From positions 1-64,000 of the forward strand of contig CAZVAQ010000001.1 in the NCBI GenBank assembly GCA_964625145.1: DNA of 64,000 nt. The letters run 5' to 3'. Source of the DNA: CAYTRP01 sp964625145 (GTDB taxonomy: Bacteria > Sumerlaeota > Sumerlaeia > SLMS01 > JAHLLQ01). The position numbers and the translations under genes are program-made. The notes beneath the pieces were generated by a model that was not told the origin of the DNA, did not search any database, and was given only the letters and a program-made list of their open reading frames with translations. This document shows, one piece after another, positions 53,891-63,848 of the stretch; the first letter of the stretch is position 1, and the number at the start of each line of letters is the position of its first letter.

Positions 53891-55702
53891 ATGTCCGTTG
53901 AAGCACCCGCCCCCACCAAGATCCCCACCCGGGATGAGATCGCGGAGCAGCACCGTTGGAATTTGGAGGCAATTTTTGCCTCGCCGGAGGATTGGGACCG
54001 GGCGTTTCGGGCCGTGGAGGATCTGGTCGAGCCAATCCTCGCCATGAAAGGGAAGCTGAACTCGGCGGCGGGCCTCGCCAAGCTCTTCGTCGCGCAGGAC
54101 AACCTGGGCCTCGAAATCGACCGGCTGTATGCGTACGCTCATCACCGCGAGGACGAGGATACCGGCAACGGCACCAACCAGGCGCGCATGCAGCGCATCC
54201 GCAGCAAGGCCACGGAGATCTTCTCGGCCATTGCATGGGTCACGCCGGAGATTCTGTCGCATCCGCTGGAGGAACTGCAGGCATGGCGGGAAGCGCCGGA
54301 GCTGGCCGTGTACCGCCGCAGCATGGACGAGCTGATCCGCGAGAAGCCCCATGTGCTCTCGGATGCGGAGGAGACGCTGCTCTCCATGGCGGGTGAGGTA
54401 TTCAGCAATCCGCACTCGACGTTTGGCTATCTGACCAATGCGGACATGAAGTTCCCTGATGTTGAGGACGACAAGGGGATCAAGCAGCCGCTGACGAATG
54501 GGCGGTATGTGACGTTCCTGGAGAATCGCGATCGGCGGGTGCGCCAGCGCGCCTTTGAAACACTGTACGACACGTACGGACAGTTCGGCAACACACTCGC
54601 GTCGACCCTTTCCGGCAACGTAAAGTACCACAACTTCAACGCCAAGATCCGCAAGTATGGCTCGGCGCTGGAAGCGTCGCTGTTTCCCGACAACATTCCT
54701 GTCTCGCTCTACAACACGCTGATCGAGGCGACGCACGAAGCGCTTCCCGCATTTCACGATTACATCGCGCTGCGGCAGGAGGTCCTGGGACTCGAAGACA
54801 TCAACATGTGGGACATGTATGTTCCCATCGTTCCCGACTTCGAGCTGAAGGTGGAGTGGGACAAGGCGTGCGACTGGGTGCGGAAGTCGTGCACGCCCAT
54901 GGGCGAGGCCTACATGAAGGGGGTGGAGAAGGCGCTGACCGAGCGGTGGATTGACGTGTACGAGAACAAGGGGAAGCGCAGCGGCGCGTACTCGGGCGGT
55001 TGCTATGGCGCACCGGCGTACATGCTGATGAACTACCAGGGGACGCTGGACTGGGTGTTCACTCTTGCTCATGAGCTTGGCCATTCGATGCACACATGGC
55101 TGGCGGGCAACGCGCAGCCGTACCGCTATGCGGACTACACGATCTTCGTCGCGGAGATCGCCTCCACGACAAACGAGGCGCTGCTGCATCACTACCTGCT
55201 GCACGAGACCGACAACCCGCGCTTCAAGGCCTACCTGCTCAATCACCTTTGCGACCAGTTCCGCGGCACGGTCTACCGCCAGACGATGTTCGCGGAGTTC
55301 GAGCGGCTGCTGCATGACATGGACGCCGCGGGCGAACCGCTGACGGCCGAGTCCATCGGCAAGGCATACTACGAATTGAACGCGAAGTTTCACGGCCCAA
55401 ACCTGAAGGCCGACGAGCGCATCGCGCGCGAATGGTCGCGCATTCCGCACTTCTACTACAACTTCTACGTGTACAAGTACGCTACGGGCTTCTGCGCGGC
55501 GCAGGTGTTTTCACGGCGAATCCTGGAGTCGGCGGAGATGCGCGAGCAGTACCTGGATTTCCTGCGCGGCGGCGGTTCTGCTGCTCCACTGGAGCTGGTG
55601 AAGCGGGGCGGCGTCGACCTGACCTCGCGCGAGGTGCTCACGGGTGCCTTCGCCACGTTCCGCGAATCGGTGGCGGAGCTGCGGCGGTTGTTGGTGGGAT
55701 GA
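53891..55702 (+). CDS. pepF: Oligoendopeptidase F (M3B)
   Basis: 603 residues from the ATG at 53891, the usual size. This cytosolic zinc peptidase cleaves short peptides. The zinc site is H394-E395-x2-H398 (FTLAHELGHSMHTWLA), with the third ligand in the EIASTTNEALLHHYLL region. The start MSVEAPAPTKIPTRDEI gives the normal N-terminus. The in-frame extension to 53597 runs through the divergent promoter region and is not credible. The stop overlaps the next start (ATGA at 55699-55702). Confidence 0.95.
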   Translation: MSVEAPAPTKIPTRDEIAEQHRWNLEAIFASPEDWDRAFRAVEDLVEPILAMKGKLNSAAGLAKLFVAQDNLGLEIDRLYAYAHHREDEDTGNGTNQARMQRIRSKATEIFSAIAWVTPEILSHPLEELQAWREAPELAVYRRSMDELIREKPHVLSDAEETLLSMAGEVFSNPHSTFGYLTNADMKFPDVEDDKGIKQPLTNGRYVTFLENRDRRVRQRAFETLYDTYGQFGNTLASTLSGNVKYHNFNAKIRKYGSALEASLFPDNIPVSLYNTLIEATHEALPAFHDYIALRQEVLGLEDINMWDMYVPIVPDFELKVEWDKACDWVRKSCTPMGEAYMKGVEKALTERWIDVYENKGKRSGAYSGGCYGAPAYMLMNYQGTLDWVFTLAHELGHSMHTWLAGNAQPYRYADYTIFVAEIASTTNEALLHHYLLHETDNPRFKAYLLNHLCDQFRGTVYRQTMFAEFERLLHDMDAAGEPLTAESIGKAYYELNAKFHGPNLKADERIAREWSRIPHFYYNFYVYKYATGFCAAQVFSRRILESAEMREQYLDFLRGGGSAAPLELVKRGGVDLTSREVLTGAFATFRESVAELRRLLVG

Positions 55703-56538
55703 GACCGGCTGAGCGCAGGCGCATTCTGGAAAAGCTGTACGCCAAGTACCACCGCCCGGATTATCTGGAAACAGATCCACTGGCGGTGGTGCGGCGCTTT
55801 GATGAACCGGCAGATCGCGAAGTCGTCGCGTTGATCGCGGCGTCCTTCGCGTTTGGGAACGTCGTTTCCATCCGCGCCAGCATCGAGGAAATCCTGCGGC
55901 CGATGGGCGAGCAACCGGCGGAGTTCCTCCGCGCTTCCGATCCGGCTTCGCTGGCGCGACGGTATCGCGGTTTTGTGTACCGATGGGTTCGAGCGGAGGA
56001 TTTGCGGATCTACCTGGCGTGGATTGGTGCAGTGCTACGGGAGCACGGATCGCTCGGCGCCCTATGGGCGAAGCTGGATGATCCGCGGGAGGAGACGATC
56101 CTGCCGACGCTTGGCCGATGGGTGGAGTGCGTCACCAGCGGCGATTGCGGTTCATTGAAGCGCCGCACGCGTTGGTTGAAACGGGCGGAAGGGCCGGCCT
56201 CTCCCCTGCCATCGGGCGCGCACTTGTTGCTGACATCGCCGGAGGGGAAGAGTTCCTGCAAGCGCATGTGCCTGTTCCTGCGTTGGGTGTGCCGTCCGGA
56301 TGACGGGTTGGATTTGGGGCTGTGGCCCGTGGCGACTTCGCGGCTTGTGATGCCGGTCGACACGCATGTGATGAAGCAGGCGACGATTCTAGGCCTGACG
56401 AGCCGTCGCGTCGCGGATCTGCGGACGGCGCTGGAGATCACCACCTCCTTGCGCGCCGTGGATCCCGACGATCCGACACGGTTCGATTTTGCGCTGGCGC
56501 GGGCGGGAATGCTGGCTTCGGCCGATGTGGCGGATTGA
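55699..56538 (+). CDS. TIGR02757/DUF2400 family protein
   Basis: 279 residues, the family length. Typical sequence: RRILEKLYAKYHRPDYLETDP at the start, ADREVVALIAASFAFGNVVS in the middle, and later RRTRWLKRAEGPASPLPS, KRMCLFLRWVCRPDDGLDLG and PVDTHVMKQATILGLTSR. The fold resembles helix-hairpin-helix DNA glycosylases, but the function is unknown. It is translationally coupled to pepF. Confidence 0.88.
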   Translation: MRPAERRRILEKLYAKYHRPDYLETDPLAVVRRFDEPADREVVALIAASFAFGNVVSIRASIEEILRPMGEQPAEFLRASDPASLARRYRGFVYRWVRAEDLRIYLAWIGAVLREHGSLGALWAKLDDPREETILPTLGRWVECVTSGDCGSLKRRTRWLKRAEGPASPLPSGAHLLLTSPEGKSSCKRMCLFLRWVCRPDDGLDLGLWPVATSRLVMPVDTHVMKQATILGLTSRRVADLRTALEITTSLRAVDPDDPTRFDFALARAGMLASADVAD

Positions 56539-56598
56539 CACCCCCGCTGCCGGGGACTTCCATCTGTGCCGCACGAATTCCCCGCCGATGAGGACTCC

Positions 56599-58155
56599 AT
56601 GACCATTCGCACCGCCCTGATGTCCGTCAGCAACAAGTCCGGTCTTGCGGATTTTGCCCGCGAGCTCGCCGCCCTTGGCGTTCGAATTCTTTCCACGGGA
56701 GGCACCGCGAAGCACCTGCGCGACGCAGGGATCGCCGTCGAAGATGTCTCCTCCGTGACCAATTTCCCGGAGATGCTGGACGGGCGCGTGAAGACGCTGC
56801 ATCCTGCCATCCACGGGGGATTGCTTGCGCGCCGCGATCTGCCGGAGCACATGGCCGCCATCAAGGAGCACAACATCTCGACCATCGACCTGGTGGTTGT
56901 GAACCTGTATCCGTTTGCGGAAACCGTTGCCAAGCCGGGCGTCACACCGGAGGAAGCCATCGAGCAGATCGACATTGGCGGTCCATCGATGCTGCGCTCT
57001 GCCGCAAAGAATCATGCGGCCGTGACGGTCGTGTGCGATCCCGCGGACTATGATGCCGTCCTGAAGGAAGTGAAGGGCGCCGGCGACACGACGCTGGCAA
57101 CGCGGACGCGACTGGCCGCGAAGGTCTTCCAACAGACTGCCGTGTATGACGGGATGATTGCCTCGTGGATGGAGAAGCACGCGAGCGGCGAGGCGGAGAG
57201 GCTGCCGGAGATCCTGACTTTCGTCGGCCCGCGGGAGATTGACCTGCGCTACGGCGAAAACCCGCACCAACGCGCCGCGTTCTACCGCGATCCGGCTTGT
57301 CGCGAAACGAACGTTGCGTCTGCAAAGTTGCTGCAGGGGAAGGCGCTTTCGTACAACAACATCCTCGACGCGGAAGGCGCGCTGGAGATGGTGCGTGACT
57401 TCGCGGATCTGGCACCCGCGGCGTCGGTGATCGTGAAGCACAGCAACCCGTGTGGCATCGCGCTGGGCGAGACGGCGCTGGAGAGTTACGACCGCGCCCG
57501 CGAGACGGATCCCGATTCGGCTTTCGGCGGGATCATCGCCCTGACCACGCAGGTAGATGGCGAGACCGCCGCGCGCATTGCGGACACGTTCAACGAAGTC
57601 GTCATCGCGCCATCCTACAGCGCAGAGGCGTTGGAGATCCTGGCGAAGAAGAAGAACATGCGGGTGCTGGAAACGGGGCCCTTCACGCCAAAGGAGCGCA
57701 GCATTGTGCTGCGCGGCGTGGTCGGTGGAGTGCTGGCCACGGACCGTGATCTTGGGCTGGTCTCAAAGTCCGAGTTGAAGGTCGTCTCGAAGGCGCAACC
57801 GTCGGACAAAGACCTGGACGGCTTGCTGTTTGCATGGCGTTGCGTGAAGTGGGTGAAGTCGAACGCGATCGTCTACACCGACCATGTCTCCACGATCGGC
57901 ATTGGTGCTGGTCAGATGTCGCGGGTGGACAGTTCGCGCATCGGTGTGCTGAAGGCTCGCAGACCGCTCGCTGGCGCGTTCATGGCGTCAGATGCCTTCT
58001 TCCCGTTCCGCGACAATGTCGACGCCGCGGCAAAGACGGGCATTCGCGCGATCATTCAACCGGGCGGTTCCGTGCGCGACGAGGAAGTCATCGCGGCCGC
58101 GGACGAGCATGGCCTCGTGATGGTCTTCACCGGGATGCGGCATTTCCGGCATTGA
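56599..58155 (+). CDS. purH: Bifunctional AICAR formyltransferase / IMP cyclohydrolase
   Basis: 518 residues, full length; the last two steps of de novo purine synthesis. The cyclohydrolase domain starts [19 protein letters not shown] and has [17 protein letters not shown] and [15 protein letters not shown]. The transformylase domain has [25 protein letters not shown] (catalytic KHxNPCG) and [12 protein letters not shown]. The ATG at 56599 follows GAGGA. It is 60 bases after the TIGR02757 gene on the same strand. Confidence 0.97.
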   Translation: MTIRTALMSVSNKSGLADFARELAALGVRILSTGGTAKHLRDAGIAVEDVSSVTNFPEMLDGRVKTLHPAIHGGLLARRDLPEHMAAIKEHNISTIDLVVVNLYPFAETVAKPGVTPEEAIEQIDIGGPSMLRSAAKNHAAVTVVCDPADYDAVLKEVKGAGDTTLATRTRLAAKVFQQTAVYDGMIASWMEKHASGEAERLPEILTFVGPREIDLRYGENPHQRAAFYRDPACRETNVASAKLLQGKALSYNNILDAEGALEMVRDFADLAPAASVIVKHSNPCGIALGETALESYDRARETDPDSAFGGIIALTTQVDGETAARIADTFNEVVIAPSYSAEALEILAKKKNMRVLETGPFTPKERSIVLRGVVGGVLATDRDLGLVSKSELKVVSKAQPSDKDLDGLLFAWRCVKWVKSNAIVYTDHVSTIGIGAGQMSRVDSSRIGVLKARRPLAGAFMASDAFFPFRDNVDAAAKTGIRAIIQPGGSVRDEEVIAAADEHGLVMVFTGMRHFRH

Positions 58156-58174
58156 TTGTAGCGTGAACTGAAAG

Positions 58175-58223
58175 GAGCGGGATGCTGCGGGGAGGACATA
58201 TCCCCCCGTGTTGCTTCCCGCTC
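58175..58223. terminator. Bidirectional hairpin terminator
   Basis: Outer arms GAGCGGGA (58175-58182) and TCCCGCTC (58216-58223) enclose a second pairing of GCGGGGA with TCCCCC. TTCATTTA follows on the plus strand. It sits 19 bases after purH and 12 bases from the end of the convergent oxidase gene. Confidence 0.7.
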
Positions 58224-58235
58224 TTCATTTAGTGA

Positions 58236-59495
58236 TCACTTTGTGATGCGGTTCAAGCCAAGGAACCCAACATCCACCGGCGTCTTCTCGCCTCGGGCCA
58301 TGGCAGCGAGGACCTCGCCGATGGCGGGGGCAAACTTGAAGCCGTGGCCGCTGAAGCCGGCGCCGAAGACCACGCGCGAGGAGCCGGGAATGCGGTCGAT
58401 GATGAAGTCGCCATCGGGCGAGAGGGTGTATTGGCAAACACCCATGTGACCCGGAAGCAGATCGGGTTGTTCTTCGCTGAGCAGGCAAGGCGCGAGGAGC
58501 TTGCGCGCCACCAGTTCCACGCGCGGCGCTTCGAGCTCATACTGCTCGTCTACGCGCCCGTCGACACTCATCTCCTCCGGGCTGGTCAGGTTCGCCGTAT
58601 GAAGGATGTCGTCTGGCGTGTCGTGACGGGCGATCTTCACGCCATCCTCGGCGACGTCGCCGTTGTCGGGAACACCGTAGTAGAAGCCTTCCTGGAGCTG
58701 CGTGGCATAGCAGGGCAGTTTGTCCGGCGTGGCCAGCTCCGGGCGTGCGGGCAGGAACCAGAACACCAGCTTGCGCACGATGCTCATGCTGACGCCGACA
58801 CCGGTGAGCAGCGTGGTGCTCCACGGTCCCGCGGTGATGATGAGGCGGTCGGCGGTGAACTCGCCGGATTCCGTCAGCACACGCACGCAGTCCGCTTCCT
58901 CCTGCCAATGGGAGACGTGTGTGGCGTCCATGATGGCGGCGCCGTGTTTGCGGGCGGATTCCGCCAAGGCGTCGATGGCCCGTTCGGCATAGATATATCC
59001 AGCCTCTGCCTCGAACAAGGTAGTCATGCCGGGCCACGCTGTCGCGTCTATGCCGGGGAACCGAGATGAGACTTCCGGAAGGTCGAGTTTCTCGCAGCGA
59101 AGGTTGTGCAGCGATGCGGAATGCAGGGTGCCGCGGATCAGTTCGCTGTCCGCCGGACCGATGCTGAGTAGGCCACAGGCGTTGAAGAGCGTCTCGTCCA
59201 TGTCCCGCTCCAACTCGCGCCATCCCTCCTCGGCGCGCTGCGCCAGGGAGACATAGTTTGGGTGCTCGAAGTAGGCCTTGCGGAACAGGCGGGACGATCC
59301 GTGGGAGCTGCCGTGGCGATGGCCGAGATCGAACTGCTCGAGGCCCAGAACGTTCATGCCGCTGAGGGCCAAGGCCCTGCAGGCCGAGAGGCCCATGACG
59401 CCGAGGCCGAGCACAATCGCGTCGAAATGCGTATCCTGCCGGGCGGTTGTATCCGATGAGGAGGGTAAAAGAGGCTGTTCGCCTTCAGGATCCAT
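58236..59495 (-). CDS. Sarcosine oxidase / N-methyltryptophan oxidase-like FAD enzyme
   Basis: 419 residues. The FAD Rossmann motif is IVLGLGVMGLSACRALALSG (27-46). The N-terminal block GHRHGSSHGSSRLFRKAYFE is diagnostic for monomeric sarcosine oxidase and SolA. Cys354 in GVCQYTLSPDGDFIID corresponds to the cysteine that binds FAD covalently in that family. The C-terminal GAGFSGHGFKFAPAIGE is also conserved. It would oxidise an N-methyl amino acid, giving formaldehyde and H2O2; the substrate is not predictable. The gene follows the YfhO-like gene by only 4 bases. Confidence 0.88.
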   Translation of the reverse strand: MDPEGEQPLLPSSSDTTARQDTHFDAIVLGLGVMGLSACRALALSGMNVLGLEQFDLGHRHGSSHGSSRLFRKAYFEHPNYVSLAQRAEEGWRELERDMDETLFNACGLLSIGPADSELIRGTLHSASLHNLRCEKLDLPEVSSRFPGIDATAWPGMTTLFEAEAGYIYAERAIDALAESARKHGAAIMDATHVSHWQEEADCVRVLTESGEFTADRLIITAGPWSTTLLTGVGVSMSIVRKLVFWFLPARPELATPDKLPCYATQLQEGFYYGVPDNGDVAEDGVKIARHDTPDDILHTANLTSPEEMSVDGRVDEQYELEAPRVELVARKLLAPCLLSEEQPDLLPGHMGVCQYTLSPDGDFIIDRIPGSSRVVFGAGFSGHGFKFAPAIGEVLAAMARGEKTPVDVGFLGLNRITK

Positions 59496-59499
59496 GATT

Positions 59500-61956
59500 C
59501 TAGATTGGTGCGTCCTGGTTGGAGTCTTCCTGCCGGGCGGGTTGTTGCATGGCCCTCATCCCTTGCCAGCCAATGAAGGCAACTAACAGGATCATGGCAA
59601 AGCCGGACAAGGGCAGAGTGAGGCGCGTGGCGGCCGGTAGGCGGAAAACATGGCGCACCCGGTAGCTGTAGCTCCCCTTGTGGGGCAGGTGGACGCTCCG
59701 TCCCTCGACGTGAAGAGTGGCGCCCTCGTCGCCCTCATAATCCGCGTGGATCTCCCATCCTGGGTAGTCGACCTCCGAGAAATGCAGCCATGCGCCTCCT
59801 TCGGGAACTTTGACGCGTGCGATGGTCTGACCGGGCGTGCGTACTTCGATGGTGACGTGATTCTCGGCGATGCGCGAATCAAGGGCAGGCCACTGGCCGT
59901 CGCGGGAAAGCCACGCCCAGCCGGGCGCATGGGGATTGCGCCAGACCTCGAGACCGGAGGGAAAGGCGGCTTCCCGCGTCAGACCCATTGCCTCAAATCG
60001 CGCGCGGGCCTCCGGCTCGCCGCGGCTGGTCTCATAGGTAAGCACGCGCGTGGCGTTGTAGGCGTCCAGCATCCCGCGATGGCGTGTCTCGGGTGCATGG
60101 AGGAACGAGCCGACGGCGGAAGGAGTGTCGAGGTTGACATCGCCGATGCGGGCGAAATCCGTCGCATAGGTTTCGAGCTGGAGTGGCTGATAGCCGCGCA
60201 TGCTTTCCAGGCCGTGCACCATGCCGCGCTCGGTGTAGATCTCGCGCGTGTGCTCGTCGAACATGTAGCTGTAGAGCCAATCGGTGTGGAAATACCGGCC
60301 ATGGGGCGGCGAGTCGAGAAGCTCGATCAGCGGCGTGCGCGGATAGAACCACTCCTGAAATGCAAACGCGTCGATCTTGTGGTAGATGGTCTCGGTTGGA
60401 AGCTCCTGACGTGAAAAGAATTCGTGAGGAAGCGGTTCGCGGTAGGGCGACCAGATGCGATTGAAGTCAAACACAGTCCAGAGTATCAGCAGACCTACTG
60501 CCGATCGCGGCGGCAATCGGTGGATCCATAGACTGATCAGCCCGACGGATGCTGTGGCGAATGCGAGGCAGAATGCCCACGCAAGTGCACCGCGAGAGAG
60601 TCCCTGAAGATGTTGCGCCATCTCGGGAGAAGTGGCTGCGGGATTGAAACCGAACAGCCGCATGATTGGTTCCACAAAAACCAGCAGCAGGAGAGTGCCT
60701 ACGACCAGCACGGCAGAGATGACTGCCCACATCAGGAGATGGCGTTTGCCGCCGTGCTCTCTCCCCCTCTGCAGAAGGATGTCCGCTCCCCACGCGGAGA
60801 GAAGTATCCCCACGGCGAATGGCCACAGGAGCCAGCGGGCTGGAACCCGGAACAAATTAAACCCTGGTACAAAATCGTAAAGCAATTGATAAATCGGGGT
60901 GAAGCGGCCAAGGGCCACGAGGAGGCCGACCACGAACAACGCGAGGAGGCACATGAACCACCGCTTGCTTGTACGGTCGAGTCGTCGCCAACCGCTTGCG
61001 ACAACCACGGTTCCGAACAGGGCCAACATCAATGGCGCGATGCCGATGTAGGCATTGGTCTCCATGAGGCTGGACTCGGAGCCCCAGTACATTCCTTCGG
61101 CATTACCGGGTGCAAAGAACTCTGGGGCGAGGTTCGTGATCAGCATCCATGGACCCAGGGAGTCGCCCACCAGATGCTCCCATTGGGCGCTGCCGCCGCG
61201 CCCAATGGCGGCAGCGGTGTACCCGGCCGAGGCGATGAATTGCGGGAAGACGATCACCAAGGCGATCAGCCCTGCCAAAAAGTAATGAAAGAGGAGTAGC
61301 AGCCGTCCGGCCGTGGTTGACTCTTCGATCCACAGTCGCCCGATCGCCCACACGGCCATGCCGACGGCGGTGATGAAGACAACTTGTGGCGAACCGGAGA
61401 GGAACATCATCGCCGCGCACAATGCCAGTACGCCGGTCATGACAGGCCGACGGTGATGGCATAGCTCCACGGCCCACCAAGTCCACGGCACCCAGGCCAG
61501 GGCGTAGATCAGCGTGACGACTCCGTTCGTGTATCGAAGCAGGGTGTATCCTCCGCCGATCCACACAACTGCCGCGAGCATCGCTGGCAGATGATGGAAG
61601 CGAATGCGGGAAAGGAGGTACATCCCGACAGCGCCAAACAGCGAGTGCGCCAGACACAGGTAGGTGGTGACATGCTCGACGGGAACGCCGGTCCAGAAAA
61701 GCCAACGCGGCGGGTAGAGCGTGGCTGATTGGATGTCGGCGAAGAAGGGCCTGCCGGAGAATGAGTGCGGGACCCAGCCTTGGAGCCAGGTGCTGGAGAT
61801 CCAGAAGACGGTGAGCGGGTGTGCCTGGTTAACGATATCGCCACCACAGAGCACCTGCGCCCCCCAAACCAATCCGCCGTGCAGCAGCGTCAGCACGACC
61901 AGCAGGACAGCGCCGAGGGAAAGCCATTCCTTCAAGGTGGGAGGTGTCGGACTCAT
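59500..61956 (-). CDS. YfhO-like polytopic membrane protein (GT-C type)
   Basis: 818 residues from the ATG at 61956 (a GTG at 62004 is possible). About 11-12 transmembrane helices occupy residues 10-500. The first extracytoplasmic loop is typical of the YfhO family (GGDIVNQAHPLTVFWISSTW; FFADIQSATLYPPRWLFW), with paired acidic and aromatic residues as in GT-C glycosyltransferases. A soluble C-terminal domain (about 530-770) precedes a final helix. YfhO glycosylates lipoteichoic acid in Bacillus. In this organism the acceptor is unknown. Confidence 0.85.
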   Translation of the reverse strand: MSPTPPTLKEWLSLGAVLLVVLTLLHGGLVWGAQVLCGGDIVNQAHPLTVFWISSTWLQGWVPHSFSGRPFFADIQSATLYPPRWLFWTGVPVEHVTTYLCLAHSLFGAVGMYLLSRIRFHHLPAMLAAVVWIGGGYTLLRYTNGVVTLIYALAWVPWTWWAVELCHHRRPVMTGVLALCAAMMFLSGSPQVVFITAVGMAVWAIGRLWIEESTTAGRLLLLFHYFLAGLIALVIVFPQFIASAGYTAAAIGRGGSAQWEHLVGDSLGPWMLITNLAPEFFAPGNAEGMYWGSESSLMETNAYIGIAPLMLALFGTVVVASGWRRLDRTSKRWFMCLLALFVVGLLVALGRFTPIYQLLYDFVPGFNLFRVPARWLLWPFAVGILLSAWGADILLQRGREHGGKRHLLMWAVISAVLVVGTLLLLVFVEPIMRLFGFNPAATSPEMAQHLQGLSRGALAWAFCLAFATASVGLISLWIHRLPPRSAVGLLILWTVFDFNRIWSPYREPLPHEFFSRQELPTETIYHKIDAFAFQEWFYPRTPLIELLDSPPHGRYFHTDWLYSYMFDEHTREIYTERGMVHGLESMRGYQPLQLETYATDFARIGDVNLDTPSAVGSFLHAPETRHRGMLDAYNATRVLTYETSRGEPEARARFEAMGLTREAAFPSGLEVWRNPHAPGWAWLSRDGQWPALDSRIAENHVTIEVRTPGQTIARVKVPEGGAWLHFSEVDYPGWEIHADYEGDEGATLHVEGRSVHLPHKGSYSYRVRHVFRLPAATRLTLPLSGFAMILLVAFIGWQGMRAMQQPARQEDSNQDAPI

Positions 61957-62063
61957 GGAAGGAATATTGGGCGCCGGGGGTGGAGCCTCAAGGAGTTGTT
62001 GCACCCCCGAGGGGCCTGCCGTTCCTTTCCGGGCACGCAGCAGAACCCACCACTTGGTACCTC

Positions 62064-62633
62064 ATGGCCAGCCTTCATCTCGCTCTCGTCCATCATCCCA
62101 CCACCGACAAACAGGGCGATTGCGTCGCCACATCGGTGACGAATCTGGACATCCACGATCTCTCGCGGGCGGGCAGGACCTACGGGATCGAAGGCTTCTG
62201 GGTGGTCCACCCTTATCCCTCGATGAAGCGCTATGTGGAGCACGTGCTCTCCCATTGGCAGCAGGGCTGGGGGGCGGCCTACAACCCCACCCGAAGGGAG
62301 GCGCTGCACGTCACCCGGCCGGTGGAGGATCTGGCCAGCCTGGCAACGGAGCTGGAATCGATGTACCCGGGCCGTGAGGTCGTCTGGGTTGCCACGAGTG
62401 CCCGGAACTGCGGCAGGCAGTTGAGTTATCAGACTTTGCGCGAATGGCTCCACGATCCCGACGACAAGCGGCTGTTTTGCATGCTGCTGGGGACCGGATG
62501 GGGCTTGCATGACGACGTGATCGCGGACATGGATTTCGTGCTGGAGCCGCTGCGGGGGCCAACGCCGTGGAACCACCTGTCGGTTCGGGCGGCGGGGGGG
62601 ATAATTCTCGATCGGCTGTTGGGAGTGCACTAG
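62064..62633 (+). CDS. SPOUT RNA methyltransferase (TM1570-like, PF09936 type)
   Basis: 189 residues from the ATG at 62064. The family pattern is followed throughout: LALVHHPTTDKQGDCVATSV, TNLDIHDLSRAGRTYGIEGF, HWQQGWGAAYNPTRREAL, VVWVATSARN, and the SAM-binding knot LLGTGWGLHDDVIADMDFVL then WNHLSVRAAGGIILDRLLG. This group is predicted to methylate RNA, and its target is unproven. Homologues often sit beside trmD-rplS; here the gene is alone and divergent from the YfhO-like gene. Confidence 0.88.
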   Translation: MASLHLALVHHPTTDKQGDCVATSVTNLDIHDLSRAGRTYGIEGFWVVHPYPSMKRYVEHVLSHWQQGWGAAYNPTRREALHVTRPVEDLASLATELESMYPGREVVWVATSARNCGRQLSYQTLREWLHDPDDKRLFCMLLGTGWGLHDDVIADMDFVLEPLRGPTPWNHLSVRAAGGIILDRLLGVH

Positions 62634-62704
62634 GGGCGAACCCGCACTTGCCAACCGGCCAATTATGGCCCAAGCTGTCCGTGAGGTTGCAGAACGGAGA
62701 AGAA

Positions 62705-63172
62705 ATGTCGAACAACCAAGAAATGAACCCACTGCCGAACTCGGAATCGCCGATCCAACGAATCGAGATTGAGCCCGAGGGTCCAATAGATTGGACCAGC
62801 GCCTTGAAGGAGCTGGAAAGTGCGGACGTGCCGGCAAAGGCACCCGCCCCTCCGCCTCCCCCACCGGTGGAAGAGACTGCCGCGGCCAAGCCGAAGTACA
62901 TCCCGCGCCCGCCCCGCAAGGCGCCGGTCATCGCGGAGGGAACGCCCCCGGCCGAAGAACTGTCGGAGGTGCTGACGTCGGTGAACTCCGCTCTGAACCA
63001 ACTGAAGCGGTTTGAAGCTGACCACAGGCACGTGATCGCCCCCAACATCTTCCGCGTGTGGGAGGACAGCCTGCGCGAGACCGCCACGGTCATGACGCGG
63101 GAGTTTCGCCGGTTGCGCGAGACGAGCATCGATGAACCAGCACGCGAAAAAGCTGTGGGAGAAGAATCGTGA
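62705..63172 (+). CDS. Unknown protein, first of a tandem paralogue pair
   Basis: 155 residues, from the ATG at 62705 preceded by GGAGAAGA. A short acidic N-terminus leads to GPIDWTSALKELESADVP (about 26-43). A Pro-rich linker (PAPPPPPPVEETAAAKPKYI) follows, and then a helical domain (about 83-140; EELSEVLTSVNSALNQL and RETATVMTREFRRLRE). The helical domain and the PxDW motif recur in the next gene, whose GTG overlaps this stop. No family is recognised. It is likely cytoplasmic, with no signal or membrane segment. Confidence 0.7.
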   Translation: MSNNQEMNPLPNSESPIQRIEIEPEGPIDWTSALKELESADVPAKAPAPPPPPPVEETAAAKPKYIPRPPRKAPVIAEGTPPAEELSEVLTSVNSALNQLKRFEADHRHVIAPNIFRVWEDSLRETATVMTREFRRLRETSIDEPAREKAVGEES

Positions 63173-63765
63173 GTGACCAGGACAACAACAAGCCATACCA
63201 CCACGAGATCTCCATCGATGACAATGACGGCCCGTTGGATTGGGCCGCCGCGTTGCGCGATCTGGAGAAGGGCGCGCCAAGTGCCGACGTGCCCGACCGC
63301 ACGCCCATCTCAACGGTAAAGTCCACTTCGCCTTCGCCAAGCGAATCGCGCCCTGCCAGTTCCGGCATCGTTCGGCCGAGTGCACAATCGCGCGCCAAGT
63401 ACGAGGAGCTGGCGAAGAAGCGCGCGGTGACCATCAGCGAGGAGGACCTGAAGACGCTCGATGAGTTGGCCGACATTCTCTCGTCGGTGAACATCGCCAG
63501 CTCGCTGTTGGATGGATTTGTCCAGCATCATCCCGACGCGGTGCAGCCGCGGATTCTGGAGGGATGGAAGCACAACCTGAAGGAAACCGCACAGATCATG
63601 ATGCGCGAATTCCACCAGCTCCGGAACGGGAAGGAAAACAAGACTTACGACCCGCGCACAGTCTGCACGGTGTGCCATACCGTGTATCTCGCTCCCCTGC
63701 CGGACGGGATCTGTGACGAGTGCCGGGCCAACGCCGTCAGCAGCAAGAGGGACGGCGCGTACTAA
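63169..63765 (+). CDS. Unknown zinc-ribbon protein, second of a tandem paralogue pair
   Basis: 198 residues starting at a GTG that overlaps the preceding stop (GTGA, 63169-63172). It shares with its neighbour the motif GPLDWAAALRDLEKG (about 21-35) and a helical domain (about 96-152; DELADILSSVNIASSLLDGF, KETAQIMMREFHQLRN). By eye about 23 of 55 positions are identical across that domain. Unlike the first copy it has a C-terminal zinc ribbon, CTVC ... CDEC (about 169-188). The linker is Ser/Pro-rich. Function unknown; the two probably act together, for example as a heteromer. Confidence 0.72.
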   Translation: MSDQDNNKPYHHEISIDDNDGPLDWAAALRDLEKGAPSADVPDRTPISTVKSTSPSPSESRPASSGIVRPSAQSRAKYEELAKKRAVTISEEDLKTLDELADILSSVNIASSLLDGFVQHHPDAVQPRILEGWKHNLKETAQIMMREFHQLRNGKENKTYDPRTVCTVCHTVYLAPLPDGICDECRANAVSSKRDGAY

Positions 63766-63848
63766 GACCCGCCCTATGACTGCGTGGCTTCCTCGTGTGC
63801 GTAATCCTGCCACAGCCGCACGCATTGCTTCCCCTGCAAGGATCCTGA

